Origin: Blastopirellula marina DSM 3645
GTDB lineage: Bacteria; Planctomycetota; Planctomycetia; Pirellulales; Pirellulaceae
Assembly (NCBI RefSeq): GCF_000153105.1
Contig: NZ_CH672376.1
Location: 2,963,901-3,027,900, forward strand
Direction: 5' to 3'
Length of the DNA stretch: 64,000 bases
In this document: one piece after another, positions 1 through 9,598 of the stretch
Position numbering within the stretch: position 1 is the stretch's first letter
Layout: every line of letters begins with the position of its first letter
Position numbers and translations under genes: made by a program
The notes under the pieces: generated by a model
What the model saw: only the letters and a program-made list of their open reading frames with translations
Told to the model about the DNA's origin: nothing
The model's database searches: none

Positions 1-1076
1 ATGGCGAACGCCGTCGCGACGATCGGCTCTTCGTTTTTCCCGCGCCAACTGCCGGAATCGGATTGAGTCGACCGGAGATGGTTGACGCCGGCGTCGTACC
101 AAGGGGGTTGAGGATCTTTCTTGCCCAGATCTAATTCGCGAAAACTCTCGTAACGCTCCAGCGCGTAGAGATAGTAGAAGTCCCATTGAGACGGCGAGAT
201 GGTGAAAGTCGCGGCGAGATTGCTTCGTCCCGCATTTTTTGAAGCGGTGACCCGGCCGGCGTCGACCGCTTTGGTCAAAATCTTCGCCCGCTCCACCGCG
301 TCCGGCGTTTTTACTTCCCGGACAAAGCCCGGCAGGCTGGGACTCTTTTCTTCAACGTCCTGCTTACGGCGTTCGGTGATGTTGAGCAGATCGCTTCCCA
401 TGTAAAGACTGCCCAGTGCGGCGCAAACCATCGTCGGTCGCATATCGGACTGCGGAACGCGCTGAAAGTTCCCCGGTCCAGGATCGACTCCTTGGTAGCC
501 CCAGCCGCCGGAAGGATCTTGACAACGCAGGATCCAATTGCAGAGTCGCTCCACCGTCGGGATCGGCACTTCAAAACCGCTGCGCTGCGACAACCACAAT
601 CCCAGCGCGCCATATTGCGTCATCGAATTATCGCCGGTATTGCGTCCTGCATATCCCCATCCGCCGCCGGGCTTTTGGGTTTCGAGAAAATACTGCAGCA
701 GGTTTTGAATCGGCTCGCGGTTCGCCTCTGGGTCGAGTTCACACAACAAAATCAGCGACATGCCAACGTCATAGGCGTTGTCGTGAACATTCGAGGGCGT
801 TGTTTTCCCCAAGTTTCTAGCCGCGTTAACGCCGCCTTGAACGCGTGGGTGACTTTCCTCTTCACCCGCTTTTAGCAATGCGAGGGCGATTAAAGCTTGG
901 CCCCCCGCGCGACTGTGGGCTGCATACGACTTGAGAAAACCGGCCCCCTTTTGAACCATCGCTTCGACTTCGGGACTCTCTGGCGAATAGGCGCAGAGGA
1001 CCGTCGGAAAGAGCGCCAATAAAAGGACGCCCCACCATCGATGGTTCAAAAAACTACGTCGTCCGTCGCTGCGCAT
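1..1076 (-). CDS. Secreted squalene-cyclase/prenyltransferase-repeat protein, C-terminus cut by window edge
   Basis: The reading frame starts at an ATG at 1076 on the minus strand and stays open to the window edge, giving about 358 residues. The N-terminus has a basic stretch followed by a hydrophobic segment (WWGVLLLALFPTVLCA), consistent with a signal peptide. Several repeats with the QW-type pattern follow (GQALIALALLKAG, KPGGGWGYAG, DPSGGWGYQG, SGSWRG), as in the alpha/alpha barrel of squalene-hopene cyclases and prenyltransferase beta subunits. Planctomycetes carry many secreted proteins of this fold with no known enzymatic role, so the fold does not imply hopanoid synthesis. No DxDD cyclase motif is seen in the visible part. 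The true C-terminus lies outside the window. Confidence 0.8.
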   Translation of the reverse strand, partial: MRSDGRRSFLNHRWWGVLLLALFPTVLCAYSPESPEVEAMVQKGAGFLKSYAAHSRAGGQALIALALLKAGEEESHPRVQGGVNAARNLGKTTPSNVHDNAYDVGMSLILLCELDPEANREPIQNLLQYFLETQKPGGGWGYAGRNTGDNSMTQYGALGLWLSQRSGFEVPIPTVERLCNWILRCQDPSGGWGYQGVDPGPGNFQRVPQSDMRPTMVCAALGSLYMGSDLLNITERRKQDVEEKSPSLPGFVREVKTPDAVERAKILTKAVDAGRVTASKNAGRSNLAATFTISPSQWDFYYLYALERYESFRELDLGKKDPQPPWYDAGVNHLRSTQSDSGSWRGKNEEPIVATAFA

Positions 1077-1131
1077 GGCCTAACGCATCTGGAAAGGAAA
1101 ACGCGAACCCTGTTACGCATCGACAGGTCGA

Positions 1132-1161
1132 TACGTACGGCGCAGGATTCTTTGTTGTCAA
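1132..1161 (-). promoter_or_regulatory. Possible promoter of the squalene-cyclase-like gene
   Basis: On the minus strand TTGACA (1161-1156) is followed after 18 bases by TACGTA (1137-1132), about 55 bases upstream of the ATG at 1076. The -35 match is perfect but the -10 match is weak. No Shine-Dalgarno sequence is visible before the ATG. Confidence 0.3.
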
Positions 1162-1290
1162 GCGAATGTTCCGTGAGAAGAGGTTCTGGTCAAACTAGAA
1201 GTTCCGCCGCAAACTGTCAAGCAATCGGTGACGAACTTCATACGACGTAAGTCACGACAGGGACTTTACCTGGGACGTCTGGCGCCCCAA

Positions 1291-1319
1291 TTGACAAGGC
1301 GTCGCGACTGTCCTAGATT
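1291..1319 (+). promoter_or_regulatory. Sigma-70-type promoter of tRNA-Phe
   Basis: TTGACA at 1291-1296 and TAGATT at 1314-1319 are separated by exactly 17 bases. The predicted start of transcription would fall around 1326, about ten bases before the tRNA gene at 1336. The match to the consensus and the position make this one of the clearest promoters in the window. Confidence 0.75.
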
Positions 1320-1335
1320 TGGTCTTTCGTCGCCT

Positions 1336-1408
1336 GGTCAGGTAGCTCAGTTGGTAGAGCATCGGACTGAAAATCCGAGTGTCGCCGGTTCGATTCCGGC
1401 CCTGACCA
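1336..1408 (+). tRNA. tRNA-Phe (GAA)
   Basis: A complete cloverleaf can be folded: 7-bp acceptor stem (GGTCAGG with CCTGACC), D arm GCTC/GAGC, 5-bp anticodon stem TCGGA/TCCGA around loop CTGAAAA with anticodon GAA at 1369-1371, a short variable loop, and a T arm GCCGG/CCGGC with loop TTCGATT. The gene is 73 bases with discriminator A and does not encode the CCA end. A consensus promoter precedes it and a strong hairpin terminator follows, so it is a single-gene unit. Confidence 0.96.
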
Positions 1409-1414
1409 CTTTTC

Positions 1415-1463
1415 AGAAACGCCGTAAGTCCTTTTCACAAAAGACTTTCGGCGTTTCTTTTTT
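1415..1463 (+). terminator. Rho-independent terminator after tRNA-Phe
   Basis: AGAAACGCCG at 1415-1424 pairs with CGGCGTTTCT at 1449-1458. An inner AAGTC/GACTT and CTTTT/AAAAG pairing extends the stem. A run of six T follows directly (1458-1463). Confidence 0.9.
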
Positions 1464-1708
1464 GTCCAGCTGCAATTTTGCGCCGCTCTCAACGCCGCTG
1501 ATGCGTTGTTTTCTCGAGAAAACGGCGATTTGCGGCTGTCCGGGGGGCCAGTTCTCGGCAGCTTTCGCTTCGCGGCGGCGCCGGCGTATTGCGGTCTTGC
1601 TCGGAAGAATGTCCAAAATATCTTTGGCGTTTCCGCTACTTGGAAAAGCCTAGGCGACACGCTCCTTCTTTAGCATGCGCCCTTTTCATTTCAGGCTTTC
1701 GATCGCCC

Positions 1709-2007
1709 ATGAACGCCATTGAATTTATCGAACGAACGTTTGCCGAACGGAGTGACCGGCGCCTCCAGGCGAAGAGGTGAAGGAGCAGCGACATGCGCTG
1801 CAATCGGCCTATTTCGCCGGCGGCGAACGAGAGCCGTTCTGATGACAGACGACTACACCGCGACGATGGGACGATCTCGAGAGAGAGCCTGAGATGGAAA
1901 CGTCGCTGGTATCGTACTTTCTCGCGAAGTTTCCACCGACTGAGCGCATTCCAGACATCCGCCGATCGAAGGCGGCCAAGCTCAAGAAACGGCGTAAGGC
2001 CGCATGA
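1709..2007 (+). pseudogene. Possible decayed small gene between tRNA-Phe and HU
   Basis: This lies in the 1464-2085 stretch that holds no intact gene. An ATG at 1709 opens a short peptide (MNAIEFIERTFAERSDRRLQ). In a shifted frame the sequence continues as GEEVKEQRHALQSAYFAGG, then two stops, then in the same frame a protein-like tail (LVSYFLAKFPPTERIPDI, then a Lys/Arg-rich end) stopping at 2007. The pieces look like coding sequence with a frameshift and stops, but no family is recognised, so this is a weak call. It could also be unrelated non-coding sequence. Confidence 0.2.
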
Positions 2008-2055
2008 TACGAGGGGTGCGGGCTGCTGCGCCCCTCGCATCTTGCGGCCTTACGC
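1992..2055. terminator. Long inverted repeat downstream of the HU gene
   Basis: GCGTAAGGCCGCA at 1992-2004 is a perfect inverted match of 2043-2055 (13 bp). An inner GAGGGG/CCCCTC pair (2011-2016 and 2031-2036) can extend the hairpin. It lies 30 bases past the HU stop codon and probably ends that minus-strand transcript, although the T-run after it is poor. Confidence 0.5.
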
Positions 2056-2085
2056 GATCGCCGTGCGGCGATAAAACGCTGGTGA

Positions 2086-2427
2086 TTAAACCATGTCTTT
2101 CAGATTTTTCAGAGCGCGGATCTTGACTTTGACCGACGCCGGCTTGGCCGGAACGTCCATCAATTCGCCCGGCTTGAAAGGGTTCGGAACACCCTTCTTA
2201 GCGGGACGAGCAGGAACCTTCTTCTTTTCGATTTTGATCAAACCGGGAAGCGAGATGGCGCCAGCGCCAGTCTTGCCAAGCGATTTCTTCACTTGGTTTT
2301 GGAGCGAGTCCAGGACGATCGACACGTCCTTTTTGGCAATGCCGGTCTCTTCCGCGATGTTGTTCAGCAGTTCGGTCTTCGTCAGCGGCTTTTTAACAGT
2401 GGTGGCCGCAACGGCTTTTTTCGCCAT
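2086..2427 (-). CDS. HU/IHF-family DNA-binding protein
   Basis: This 113-residue basic protein has the histone-like HU fold. The dimerisation helices read LTKTELLNNIAEETGIAKKD and VSIVLDSLQNQVKKSLG, followed by SLPGLIKIEKKKVPAR and the DNA-embracing beta arm. A Lys/Pro-rich segment (PARPAKKGVPNPFKPGELM) replaces the usual R-N-P arm tip, and a short Lys/Ala/Thr-rich extension precedes the HU core. A strong Shine-Dalgarno sequence (AAGGAGGG) lies about five bases before the ATG. It is likely a nucleoid protein; whether it is the main HU of the cell cannot be told from this window. It is divergently transcribed from the PQQ-propeller gene. Confidence 0.92.
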   Translation of the reverse strand: MAKKAVAATTVKKPLTKTELLNNIAEETGIAKKDVSIVLDSLQNQVKKSLGKTGAGAISLPGLIKIEKKKVPARPAKKGVPNPFKPGELMDVPAKPASVKVKIRALKNLKDMV

Positions 2428-2492
2428 TTTTTCCCTCCTTGCGAGGCTGTGCAGTGTGGAATGATTTGTCCGTCCGTTGAGCGGAACGCGTT

Positions 2493-2521
2493 GATTAAAA
2501 GATTTCAGTCGAGTTTTTCAA
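2493..2521 (-). promoter_or_regulatory. Probable promoter of the HU gene
   Basis: On the minus strand TTGAAA (2521-2516) is followed after 17 bases by TTAATC (2498-2493). This leaves a leader of about 60 bases before the ATG at 2427. Confidence 0.45.
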
Positions 2522-2691
2522 GCCTGACAGCGCTCGATAAGGCCCAAAAAGGCCGAAAAACCGGGAAATAACGCCATTTCGGCACATTTAGACCCTCTTT
2601 TTTCCGTCCCAAACGTCCGTCGTCCCCGCCGGACGGTCGGCGGCGCGGCGTGCCAAACGTCTCGTTCAGGGTCGAACTTCGTACGATTCAA

Positions 2692-2721
2692 TTGGTCATT
2701 TTCGCCCAATTGTCGTAAATT
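2692..2721 (+). promoter_or_regulatory. Possible promoter of the PQQ-propeller gene
   Basis: TTGGTC (2692-2697) and TAAATT (2716-2721) are separated by 18 bases and sit about 25 bases upstream of the first possible start codon. The match is only fair. The rest of the 2428-2746 gap shows nothing else beyond the divergent HU promoter. Confidence 0.3.
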
Positions 2722-2746
2722 GAGGAAGTGAGTTCTTTTCCAAACG

Positions 2747-5700
2747 TTGGAGTCGCCGCGCGTGAAATTTCGCAACCTCCCCTCTCTCCCCATTTCCGGC
2801 GAGCCGTTTCGCATCGGCCGCCTAGCGGCCATCGGATTGATCGCCGCCGTGACCGCTTGGGTATCGATTCCGCCCCATTCGGCTTGGGGACAGGCAGAAA
2901 CCAACGAGGACGCCGTCTTTTTGGCGCCTCCGCGTGAAATTCGGTTGCAAACCGAACGAGCCCGCGAAGCGATCGCCGAAAAGAAGTGGACCGCCGCGGC
3001 GGAAGAACTGGGGATGCTGCTGAACGATCCGGAATTGGAAGACTTCTTCCTGCCGGGCCAAGCTGCAGGCCCAGTCGACATGAGCATCAAAAAAGAAGCG
3101 CGGGAGCTGCTCAACTCGCTTCCAAAAGAGGGGCAAGAGGCTTTTGAGCTGCTCTACGGCGCCGACGCCAAGGCGATGCTCAAGCAGGCGATCAGCTCGC
3201 GCGACGCCAGCATGCTGGCCGAAATCTCGCGTCGCTACGCGCATACCGACGCCGGCTATCAAGCGACGATCTTGCTGGCCCGCACCCAATTGGATCAGGG
3301 AATGCCGATGTCGGCCGTCTTGGCCCTGTTGCCGCTGCAGAGCAGCCGGCGGGCGATGCAGAAGTACGAACCAGAAATTTCGCTGCTGATCGGGATCGGC
3401 TACTTCGCCGCCGGTGAAGAAGAGCATGCCGTCGAGACGCTCGAAACGCTGCGTTTGAAACAGAAGAGCCAAAACTTCAACGTCCCTGCTTCTCTGAAAG
3501 AACTGTTCACCGAAACAGCCGACCCGCGGCTGTGGCTGGCAATGCAGTTCCAGGACCAGTCGAACCCCAGCTCGAAGATCCCGCAATCGTGGACCGTCTT
3601 CGGCGGCGACGCGGCCCGCAATGCGCCGACCCGCGGCAGTGCGCCGCTCCGAAATTTGAACTGGCACGTGCGGATGGCGCGCAGCAGCAATGACGAAGAA
3701 CAAGCCGACGACACATCGCAGGGCTTTATCGAAAACGGAGTCGCCGCTTTGCCGGCGGCTCAGCCTTTGGTGGTGCGTGACCAGGTTTTGGTCCGCACTC
3801 CCTGGCATCTGCTGGGAGTCGATTTGACGACCGGCAAAGTGAAATGGAACTATCCCTGGGACGCATCGGACGTCAATCGGGCCGATTCGCGTTTTAGCGC
3901 CATGTCCAACGATCCCGGCTCCAACTACTTGGATCAAATCAAAAAACGGACCTGGCTAGATGGCTGCTATGGCCAGATTTCTTCGGATGGTGAACGCGTC
4001 TTCATCATCGAAGAAGCGACGCCTGCGGAAACGAAAAGAAACGGCCCCGCGATCGCCTTCTTTAACGTGGCCCGCGCCCCATCGCCCAATCGCCTGCGTT
4101 GCTTCGGCTTGCGTGGAGAAGGGGAGACGCTCTGGATCGCCGGAAGCGAGATGAGCGACGAACCTGCGTTGGCCGAAGCGCAGTTCCTAGGCGTTCCGTT
4201 GCCGGTCGACGGTTCGCTTTACACGATTGCGGAGGTCAACGGCGAGATTCGTTTGCTCGTCTTTAACGCGGCCGACGGTTCGCTCCTGTGGTCACAACAA
4301 TTGGCGCAACTCGATGGACTTTGGATGTCGGTCAACGAGCCGGCTCATCGACTGTTCGGCGCATCTCCTTCCTACTCAGACGGCGTGCTGATCTGTCCTA
4401 CGAACATCGGCGTCGTCGCGGCGATTGACGTTCGGCAACGTTCACTGCTGTGGGGCTATCAATACCAAACGCTCGAGCGTCGCCCGCGTCAAGGTTTCAT
4501 CCAGCAACGACGAACGCAGGAAGCTCGCCCCGGTTATGGAGACCGCTGGGCCGACGGCAAAGTGGTCGTCGCCGGAAATCGGGTCTTTTTAACGCCTCCC
4601 GAGACCGACGAAATCTTCTGTCTCGATCGGATGACGGGCAAACTGCTGTGGCAAAAACCACGGGAAGATGGCGTCTATCTGGCCGCCGTATCCGGCGACA
4701 TAGCGCTCATTGTCGGCGCTAATGCGATCTACGGCTTGAAGGTCGACTCTGGCGACCCCGCTTGGGAAAGCCAGACGATTCCGGACGGCGGACTGCCGAG
4801 CGGGCGTGGTTTTCTCAGCGGCGATTTTTACTATCTCCCTTCGACGCAGGAAGAGATTGTCCGCATCAACATTCGGACCGGCAAACCTGAAAAATCGATT
4901 CCAACCGAAGGGACGCTGGGCAATTTGGTCTGCCATGGCCGTTACGTCATCTCGCAAGGGGTGAACTTTGTCGCATCATTCAAGCAGATCGACGCGCTGC
5001 GCGAAGAAGTGCGCGTGCGTCTGGCGAAGAATCCCCAAGACGCCGAAGCGTTGCGCAACCAAGGCGAACTCCTCGTTCACGACGGGAAAATCCAAGAGGC
5101 CTTAGCGACGCTGCATCGATCGCTCGAGCTGGTCGATTCGCCCGAAACGCAACAAGCGTACGTTTCGACCGCGCTCGAAGCGCTGCGCGAAGATTTCGCC
5201 GGCAATCGTGAAACCGCGACCAAGCTGGAGGCGATTGTCGAAAGCATGGACGATCGGCTTGAACTGGTCCGAGTGACCGCGATCGGTCTAAACCAGGCCG
5301 GCGAACATCAAGCCGCGTTCGACGCTTACAGCCGCTACGTCGATTTGCTGGACCAGATCCTCGATCTCGGCAAGTCGGAACGTCCGCTGCAAAACATCGG
5401 CCCAAATTTGCGTGTGCAACGTGACCGCTGGATCGGCGGCCAGTTGGCGCAGCTGTTAACCGCCGTCGATCCGGCGGTGGCCGTCTCGATGAACGAGTCG
5501 ATCGCCCAGCGCTGGTCCGACCTGCAACAGCACGCGAAAAGCGACGCGTACGCCAATAAGCTCCGCCGTTTCACGCGCCGCTTTGGCGCGTTTGGCTTGG
5601 CGCGAGCGGCCGAGCTAGAATTGGCCAGCGTCGCGATGGCCGCTGGAAATGAATTGACGGCCGAAACCATTTGGCAGCAACTCGCCTTTTGCGATGATCC

Positions 5701-7375
5701 CGCGATCGCCGCCCAAGCGACCGCCGAACTCGCGAGCCTTCTGACGGCGCGCGGACATACGGCCGACGCTTCGATCGTCTATCGCCATCTGGCCGATCGG
5801 TTCCGCAACGAGAAACTCGCCAGCGGACAATCAGGCCGCCAATTGGCGATGGAGCAAGCCGTCAAGGTCGCAAACCCTTACTGGAACTATGGCGCCGTGA
5901 CTTTGCAGCGCCGCAACGAAGACCTGGCCGCCGCCGTTCGTTTGCTGCACCCGGTTCGGATCGACGAACGATTTGGATTTGATATTCCGCGCGAGTCGCT
6001 CAAACTCGACAACGAAGAACGCCACATTGTCGTGGTCGACGAGTACGGGAATCAGCGAATCCATCTGCCGTTCACCATGCTGAACGAAGCCCAACTTTAC
6101 AATTCGCAGACGGCCCAAATCCATGCCGATCGACTCGGCCATCTGGTCGTCGTTTCGTTTGGCAACGAAGTCCATGCGTTTGATACGCTAGATCGCTCGG
6201 ACGAGGATGATGTTCGCGAACGAGCCCTCTGGCAAGAGAATCTTTCGCCCGAAGGAAGCACGTCGCGCAGCCGCCCCAAAGTCAACGTTGTCGAAGTCAA
6301 TGACAATCCGTTTGGCGACTACTTATACGATGGACATGACTCGCTCAACGAACGGCCGATCGGCTATTTCAGCTCGTTGCGGTACGATTCGCTCTGCTTC
6401 CAGCGCGGCAACAAGCTGATCTGCGTCGATCCTCTGACCGGGGACTCGAACTGGGAACGGGACAACGTTCCGCCGGGCTGTTTCTTGGTCTCCGATGATT
6501 CGGTGCTGGCCGCCATTCCGCCGCGCAAAGACAATAACGCCTCCGAAACCGAAGCGTTGCTGTTTGATCTGCGCAGCGGGGTTCCGATCGGAACCGTCAA
6601 ATCACCGGTGCGAGAAATGATCTGGGCGACGGCAGGAACGAACTACCTGACCTGGGAAAAGGGCGCCAAACTAGAAGCGGTCGCTCGTAACTTGCTGACC
6701 GGCGAAGAGCTGTGGCGCTATGAAGCCGAGCCAGGCTCACGCGGCCGCGTGTTTGGCGCGCAAGTCGCCATTCTCGAACCAAGTGGCCAGTTTCATGTCT
6801 TTGAGCTGAGCAGCGGCAAAACGTTCATCGATGAGAAACTGCACGCCGAGCCGGAACTTGGCCAGCGGGACTCGCAAATCAAAATCGTGGAAGGCGCCGA
6901 TGACTTCCAACTGATCGCAACGACCAGTCGCAAGGAAAGCCGTTTCACCTCGAAAAGCATTCCCTACAACTCGAAAGAGCCTGCAGGCCCCGTTTCGCGC
7001 GTCTACAGTTTCTCGCGCACCGGGGGCGAACTGTTATGGCGAACGCCGGAGCCGATTCGTGATTTTCACCTGATCGAAGCCGAGCAGTCGCCGCGATTGC
7101 CGGTGTTGGCGTTCGCGTCACGGCAAAATCGGATCGACAAGAAGGCGCACGAGGCGATCGTACTGCTGGTCGACCGCCGCGATGGACGCATCTTGCTGCG
7201 AGATGGACAATCGGAACATACCGCGACCTACCAACTGTTTGGCGACCCCGAGAACCAAACCTTGCGCGTTCTATTGACCAAAATGTCGTTCGCGCTCAAC
7301 TTTACCGCCGCGCCAGCGCCGCCGGCGCCCAGCGGTTCTTCCCTTCCTAACACGACTTATCCCCCAGCAGAGTAG
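2747..7375 (+). CDS. Giant PQQ-type beta-propeller/TPR protein, probably exported
   Basis: The 1542-residue protein begins at TTG 2747 or, five codons on, at GTG 2762; neither has a good Shine-Dalgarno sequence. An early hydrophobic segment (LAAIGLIAAVTAWVSI) near residue 30 suggests export. Residues around 280-740 carry PQQ-like blades, for example LLGVDLTTGKVKWNY near 357 and FCLDRMTGKLLWQKP. A TPR-like helical stretch follows (ALRNQGELLVHDGKIQEAL, near 765), then a second propeller region from about 1200 (LICVDPLTGDSNWERD). It ends in a Pro/Ala/Ser-rich tail. The arrangement suggests a large extracytoplasmic scaffold, with no sign of a dehydrogenase active site. It precedes the MoxR operon by 281 bases; a link to that operon is conjecture. 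Confidence 0.85.
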   Translation: MESPRVKFRNLPSLPISGEPFRIGRLAAIGLIAAVTAWVSIPPHSAWGQAETNEDAVFLAPPREIRLQTERAREAIAEKKWTAAAEELGMLLNDPELEDFFLPGQAAGPVDMSIKKEARELLNSLPKEGQEAFELLYGADAKAMLKQAISSRDASMLAEISRRYAHTDAGYQATILLARTQLDQGMPMSAVLALLPLQSSRRAMQKYEPEISLLIGIGYFAAGEEEHAVETLETLRLKQKSQNFNVPASLKELFTETADPRLWLAMQFQDQSNPSSKIPQSWTVFGGDAARNAPTRGSAPLRNLNWHVRMARSSNDEEQADDTSQGFIENGVAALPAAQPLVVRDQVLVRTPWHLLGVDLTTGKVKWNYPWDASDVNRADSRFSAMSNDPGSNYLDQIKKRTWLDGCYGQISSDGERVFIIEEATPAETKRNGPAIAFFNVARAPSPNRLRCFGLRGEGETLWIAGSEMSDEPALAEAQFLGVPLPVDGSLYTIAEVNGEIRLLVFNAADGSLLWSQQLAQLDGLWMSVNEPAHRLFGASPSYSDGVLICPTNIGVVAAIDVRQRSLLWGYQYQTLERRPRQGFIQQRRTQEARPGYGDRWADGKVVVAGNRVFLTPPETDEIFCLDRMTGKLLWQKPREDGVYLAAVSGDIALIVGANAIYGLKVDSGDPAWESQTIPDGGLPSGRGFLSGDFYYLPSTQEEIVRINIRTGKPEKSIPTEGTLGNLVCHGRYVISQGVNFVASFKQIDALREEVRVRLAKNPQDAEALRNQGELLVHDGKIQEALATLHRSLELVDSPETQQAYVSTALEALREDFAGNRETATKLEAIVESMDDRLELVRVTAIGLNQAGEHQAAFDAYSRYVDLLDQILDLGKSERPLQNIGPNLRVQRDRWIGGQLAQLLTAVDPAVAVSMNESIAQRWSDLQQHAKSDAYANKLRRFTRRFGAFGLARAAELELASVAMAAGNELTAETIWQQLAFCDDPAIAAQATAELASLLTARGHTADASIVYRHLADRFRNEKLASGQSGRQLAMEQAVKVANPYWNYGAVTLQRRNEDLAAAVRLLHPVRIDERFGFDIPRESLKLDNEERHIVVVDEYGNQRIHLPFTMLNEAQLYNSQTAQIHADRLGHLVVVSFGNEVHAFDTLDRSDEDDVRERALWQENLSPEGSTSRSRPKVNVVEVNDNPFGDYLYDGHDSLNERPIGYFSSLRYDSLCFQRGNKLICVDPLTGDSNWERDNVPPGCFLVSDDSVLAAIPPRKDNNASETEALLFDLRSGVPIGTVKSPVREMIWATAGTNYLTWEKGAKLEAVARNLLTGEELWRYEAEPGSRGRVFGAQVAILEPSGQFHVFELSSGKTFIDEKLHAEPELGQRDSQIKIVEGADDFQLIATTSRKESRFTSKSIPYNSKEPAGPVSRVYSFSRTGGELLWRTPEPIRDFHLIEAEQSPRLPVLAFASRQNRIDKKAHEAIVLLVDRRDGRILLRDGQSEHTATYQLFGDPENQTLRVLLTKMSFALNFTAAPAPPAPSGSSLPNTTYPPAE

Positions 7376-7656
7376 CCACGTCGGCTAAAACCGGGTCCGT
7401 CGCGCGCACTCCTCCGATAACCTCCTGCAGTACAATAACTTAGCGCAATCGATACAATCGTCACGACCCCATCGTTGGGGAAGCGAGACGGCCCAATGTT
7501 GATTTGCGAGCTACCTTTTGAGGTCGAAAATCGGCTTGGATGAACTAATTGTGAACATTGCGACACGAAGTCTACGAATCGCCGTTTTAATGGTTGGCGA
7601 ATTCGCCCTACAAACTAGCTCTTGAACTATCTGCCGCCAGATCGAAGGAACCGCTC

Positions 7657-8709
7657 ATGACCGAATCTCCTCTTCAGGCAGACGCCGCCGCGGTCGAGAG
7701 AATTGCCGCTGCACGGCGCCAGATTCATGAGCAGCTTTCGCAGATCATCGTCGGCCAGACCGACGTGATTGAAGAACTGCTGATTTCGCTCATCAGTCGC
7801 GGGCACTGCCTGTTAGAAGGGGTGCCGGGCCTGGCGAAGACGTTGATGATCAGCTCGCTTGCGAAAACGCTCAACCTCAGCTTCAGCCGCATTCAGTTTA
7901 CGCCGGACTTGATGCCGGCCGACATCACCGGCACCGAGATCATCGAAGAGAACCGTTCGACCGGCCATCGCGAGTTTCGCTTTCTCGAAGGTCCGTTGTT
8001 CTCGAACATCGTACTCGCCGACGAAATCAACCGGACGCCTCCCAAGACGCAAGCCGCGCTGTTGGAAGCGATGCAAGAGCGGCAAGTGACCGTCGGCCGC
8101 GTCCGTCACGAACTGGCCGATCCCTTCTTCGTATTGGCGACCCAGAACCCGATTGAACAAGAGGGGACCTATCCGCTGCCCGAAGCGCAGCAAGACCGGT
8201 TCATGTTCAAGGTCTACGTGAAGTATCCAAATTTTGACGACGAGTTTGAAATTGCGCGCCGCACCACTGGCGGCGCCAAAGGCGAGATCTCTCCGGTTCT
8301 GTCAGGCGAAGAGCTGATCGAACTGCAAAAGATCGTCCGCGAAGTGCCGATCACCGACCACGTGATTCGCTACGCGCTCTCCCTGGTCCGACAGACCCGC
8401 GTCGGCGCGGCTGGTACGCCTGACTTTGTGCAGGACCTGGTCAGCTGGGGCGCTGGTCCCCGCGCGGTGCAGTTTTTGATTCTCGGCGGTAAAGCTCGGG
8501 CCTTGCTGCACGGACGAACGCATGTTTCGACCGACGATATCAAGGCGCTGGCCAAGCCGGTGCTGCGACATCGCGTTTCGGTTAACTTCGCCGCCGATAG
8601 TGACGGCATTACGCCCGACGATGTGATCGATCGGATTCTGGAATCGACCCCCACCAAGGAAGACGAGCTAACAAGCGATGCCCGATTCCAAAAGATTTTT
8701 GCATCCTGA
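7657..8709 (+). CDS. moxR: MoxR-family AAA+ ATPase
   Basis: The ATG at 7657 is chosen because AAGGA lies about ten bases before it; an in-frame TTG at 7594 is possible but lacks support. The 350-residue protein has Walker A GVPGLAKT (about 55-62), Walker [10 protein letters not shown] (about 118-126), and the sensor-containing segment [22 protein letters not shown] typical of MoxR. These ATPases act as cytoplasmic chaperones or activators for vWA-domain partners. The next genes encode a DUF58 protein and two vWA membrane proteins, the classic partner set. The DUF58 start lies 32 bases inside this gene, so translation is probably coupled. It is the first gene of a long operon. Confidence 0.95.
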   Translation: MTESPLQADAAAVERIAAARRQIHEQLSQIIVGQTDVIEELLISLISRGHCLLEGVPGLAKTLMISSLAKTLNLSFSRIQFTPDLMPADITGTEIIEENRSTGHREFRFLEGPLFSNIVLADEINRTPPKTQAALLEAMQERQVTVGRVRHELADPFFVLATQNPIEQEGTYPLPEAQQDRFMFKVYVKYPNFDDEFEIARRTTGGAKGEISPVLSGEELIELQKIVREVPITDHVIRYALSLVRQTRVGAAGTPDFVQDLVSWGAGPRAVQFLILGGKARALLHGRTHVSTDDIKALAKPVLRHRVSVNFAADSDGITPDDVIDRILESTPTKEDELTSDARFQKIFAS

Positions 8710-9580
8710 GGCGATCAAGCAGATCACTCGGCTAGAGTTACGGGCACGGCATATTGTCGAAGGTTTTCTTTCGGGAATGCATCGCAGCCCTTACTTCGGT
8801 CAATCGATCGAGTTCTTGCAACATCGCGAATACGCGTCCGGGGACGATCTACGTCATATCGACTGGAAAGTCTGGGCCAAACAGGATCGCTTTTACATCA
8901 AGCAGTATGAAGAAGAGACCAACCTGCGCTGCACGTTGCTGATCGACGCGTCGTCGAGCATGCAGTACGGCTCGGGGCCGCTCAACAAATACGAATACGC
9001 TTGCACCGCGGCGGCCAGTCTGGCCTATCTAGTGCTCAAACAGCAAGACGCGATCGGCTGCGCGATCTACGACGAAAAAATTCGTGCGCGTGTGCCGACG
9101 ATGAGCAAACGCAATCATTTGCTTTCGGTCATTAAAGCGTTTGACGAGAACAAGCCGCGCGAGAAGACCAGCTTTCTGCGGATTTGTCGCGAAGCGGCCG
9201 AAGCCTATCCGCGTCGCGGCATGATGGTGATCGCATCCGATCTATTTGGCGATGTCGAAGACACGATCAAAGGATTGAAACTGCTGCGGCAGCGTGGTCA
9301 CGACGTTCTCGTCTTCCACATCCTGGACGACGACGAACTTGATTTTCCCTTCAGCGGGCCGACTCGATTTGAGGGAATGGAGACCGACGATCAGTTGGAC
9401 TGCAATCCCCGTGCGCTGCGGGACGGCTATCTGCAAGCGATGCAGACGTATCTGGACGAAGTCCGTCGCGGCTGTGCGAAAAACACAGTCGATTACGCGT
9501 TGGTTCGCACCAGCGATTCGTTAGGAGCGATTCTTTCGACCTACTTGAACAGCCGACTTGGCATGCACCACCGCAACTAA
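8678..9580 (+). CDS. DUF58 protein with a vWA-like fold
   Basis: The 300-residue protein carries the DUF58 signature ([20 protein letters not shown], then FYIKQYEEE). It continues into a vWA-like core with the metal-site motif DASSSM near residue 90 and a later [11 protein letters not shown] strand. DUF58 proteins are regular partners of MoxR ATPases and Bat proteins, and probably link the ATPase to envelope components. No transmembrane segment is seen, unlike many longer DUF58 proteins, so this is likely the soluble short form. It overlaps moxR by 32 bases and is followed after 18 bases by the BatA-like gene. Confidence 0.92.
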   Translation: MPDSKRFLHPEAIKQITRLELRARHIVEGFLSGMHRSPYFGQSIEFLQHREYASGDDLRHIDWKVWAKQDRFYIKQYEEETNLRCTLLIDASSSMQYGSGPLNKYEYACTAAASLAYLVLKQQDAIGCAIYDEKIRARVPTMSKRNHLLSVIKAFDENKPREKTSFLRICREAAEAYPRRGMMVIASDLFGDVEDTIKGLKLLRQRGHDVLVFHILDDDELDFPFSGPTRFEGMETDDQLDCNPRALRDGYLQAMQTYLDEVRRGCAKNTVDYALVRTSDSLGAILSTYLNSRLGMHHRN

Positions 9581-9598
9581 CCCCGATTTGTTTTCGTT

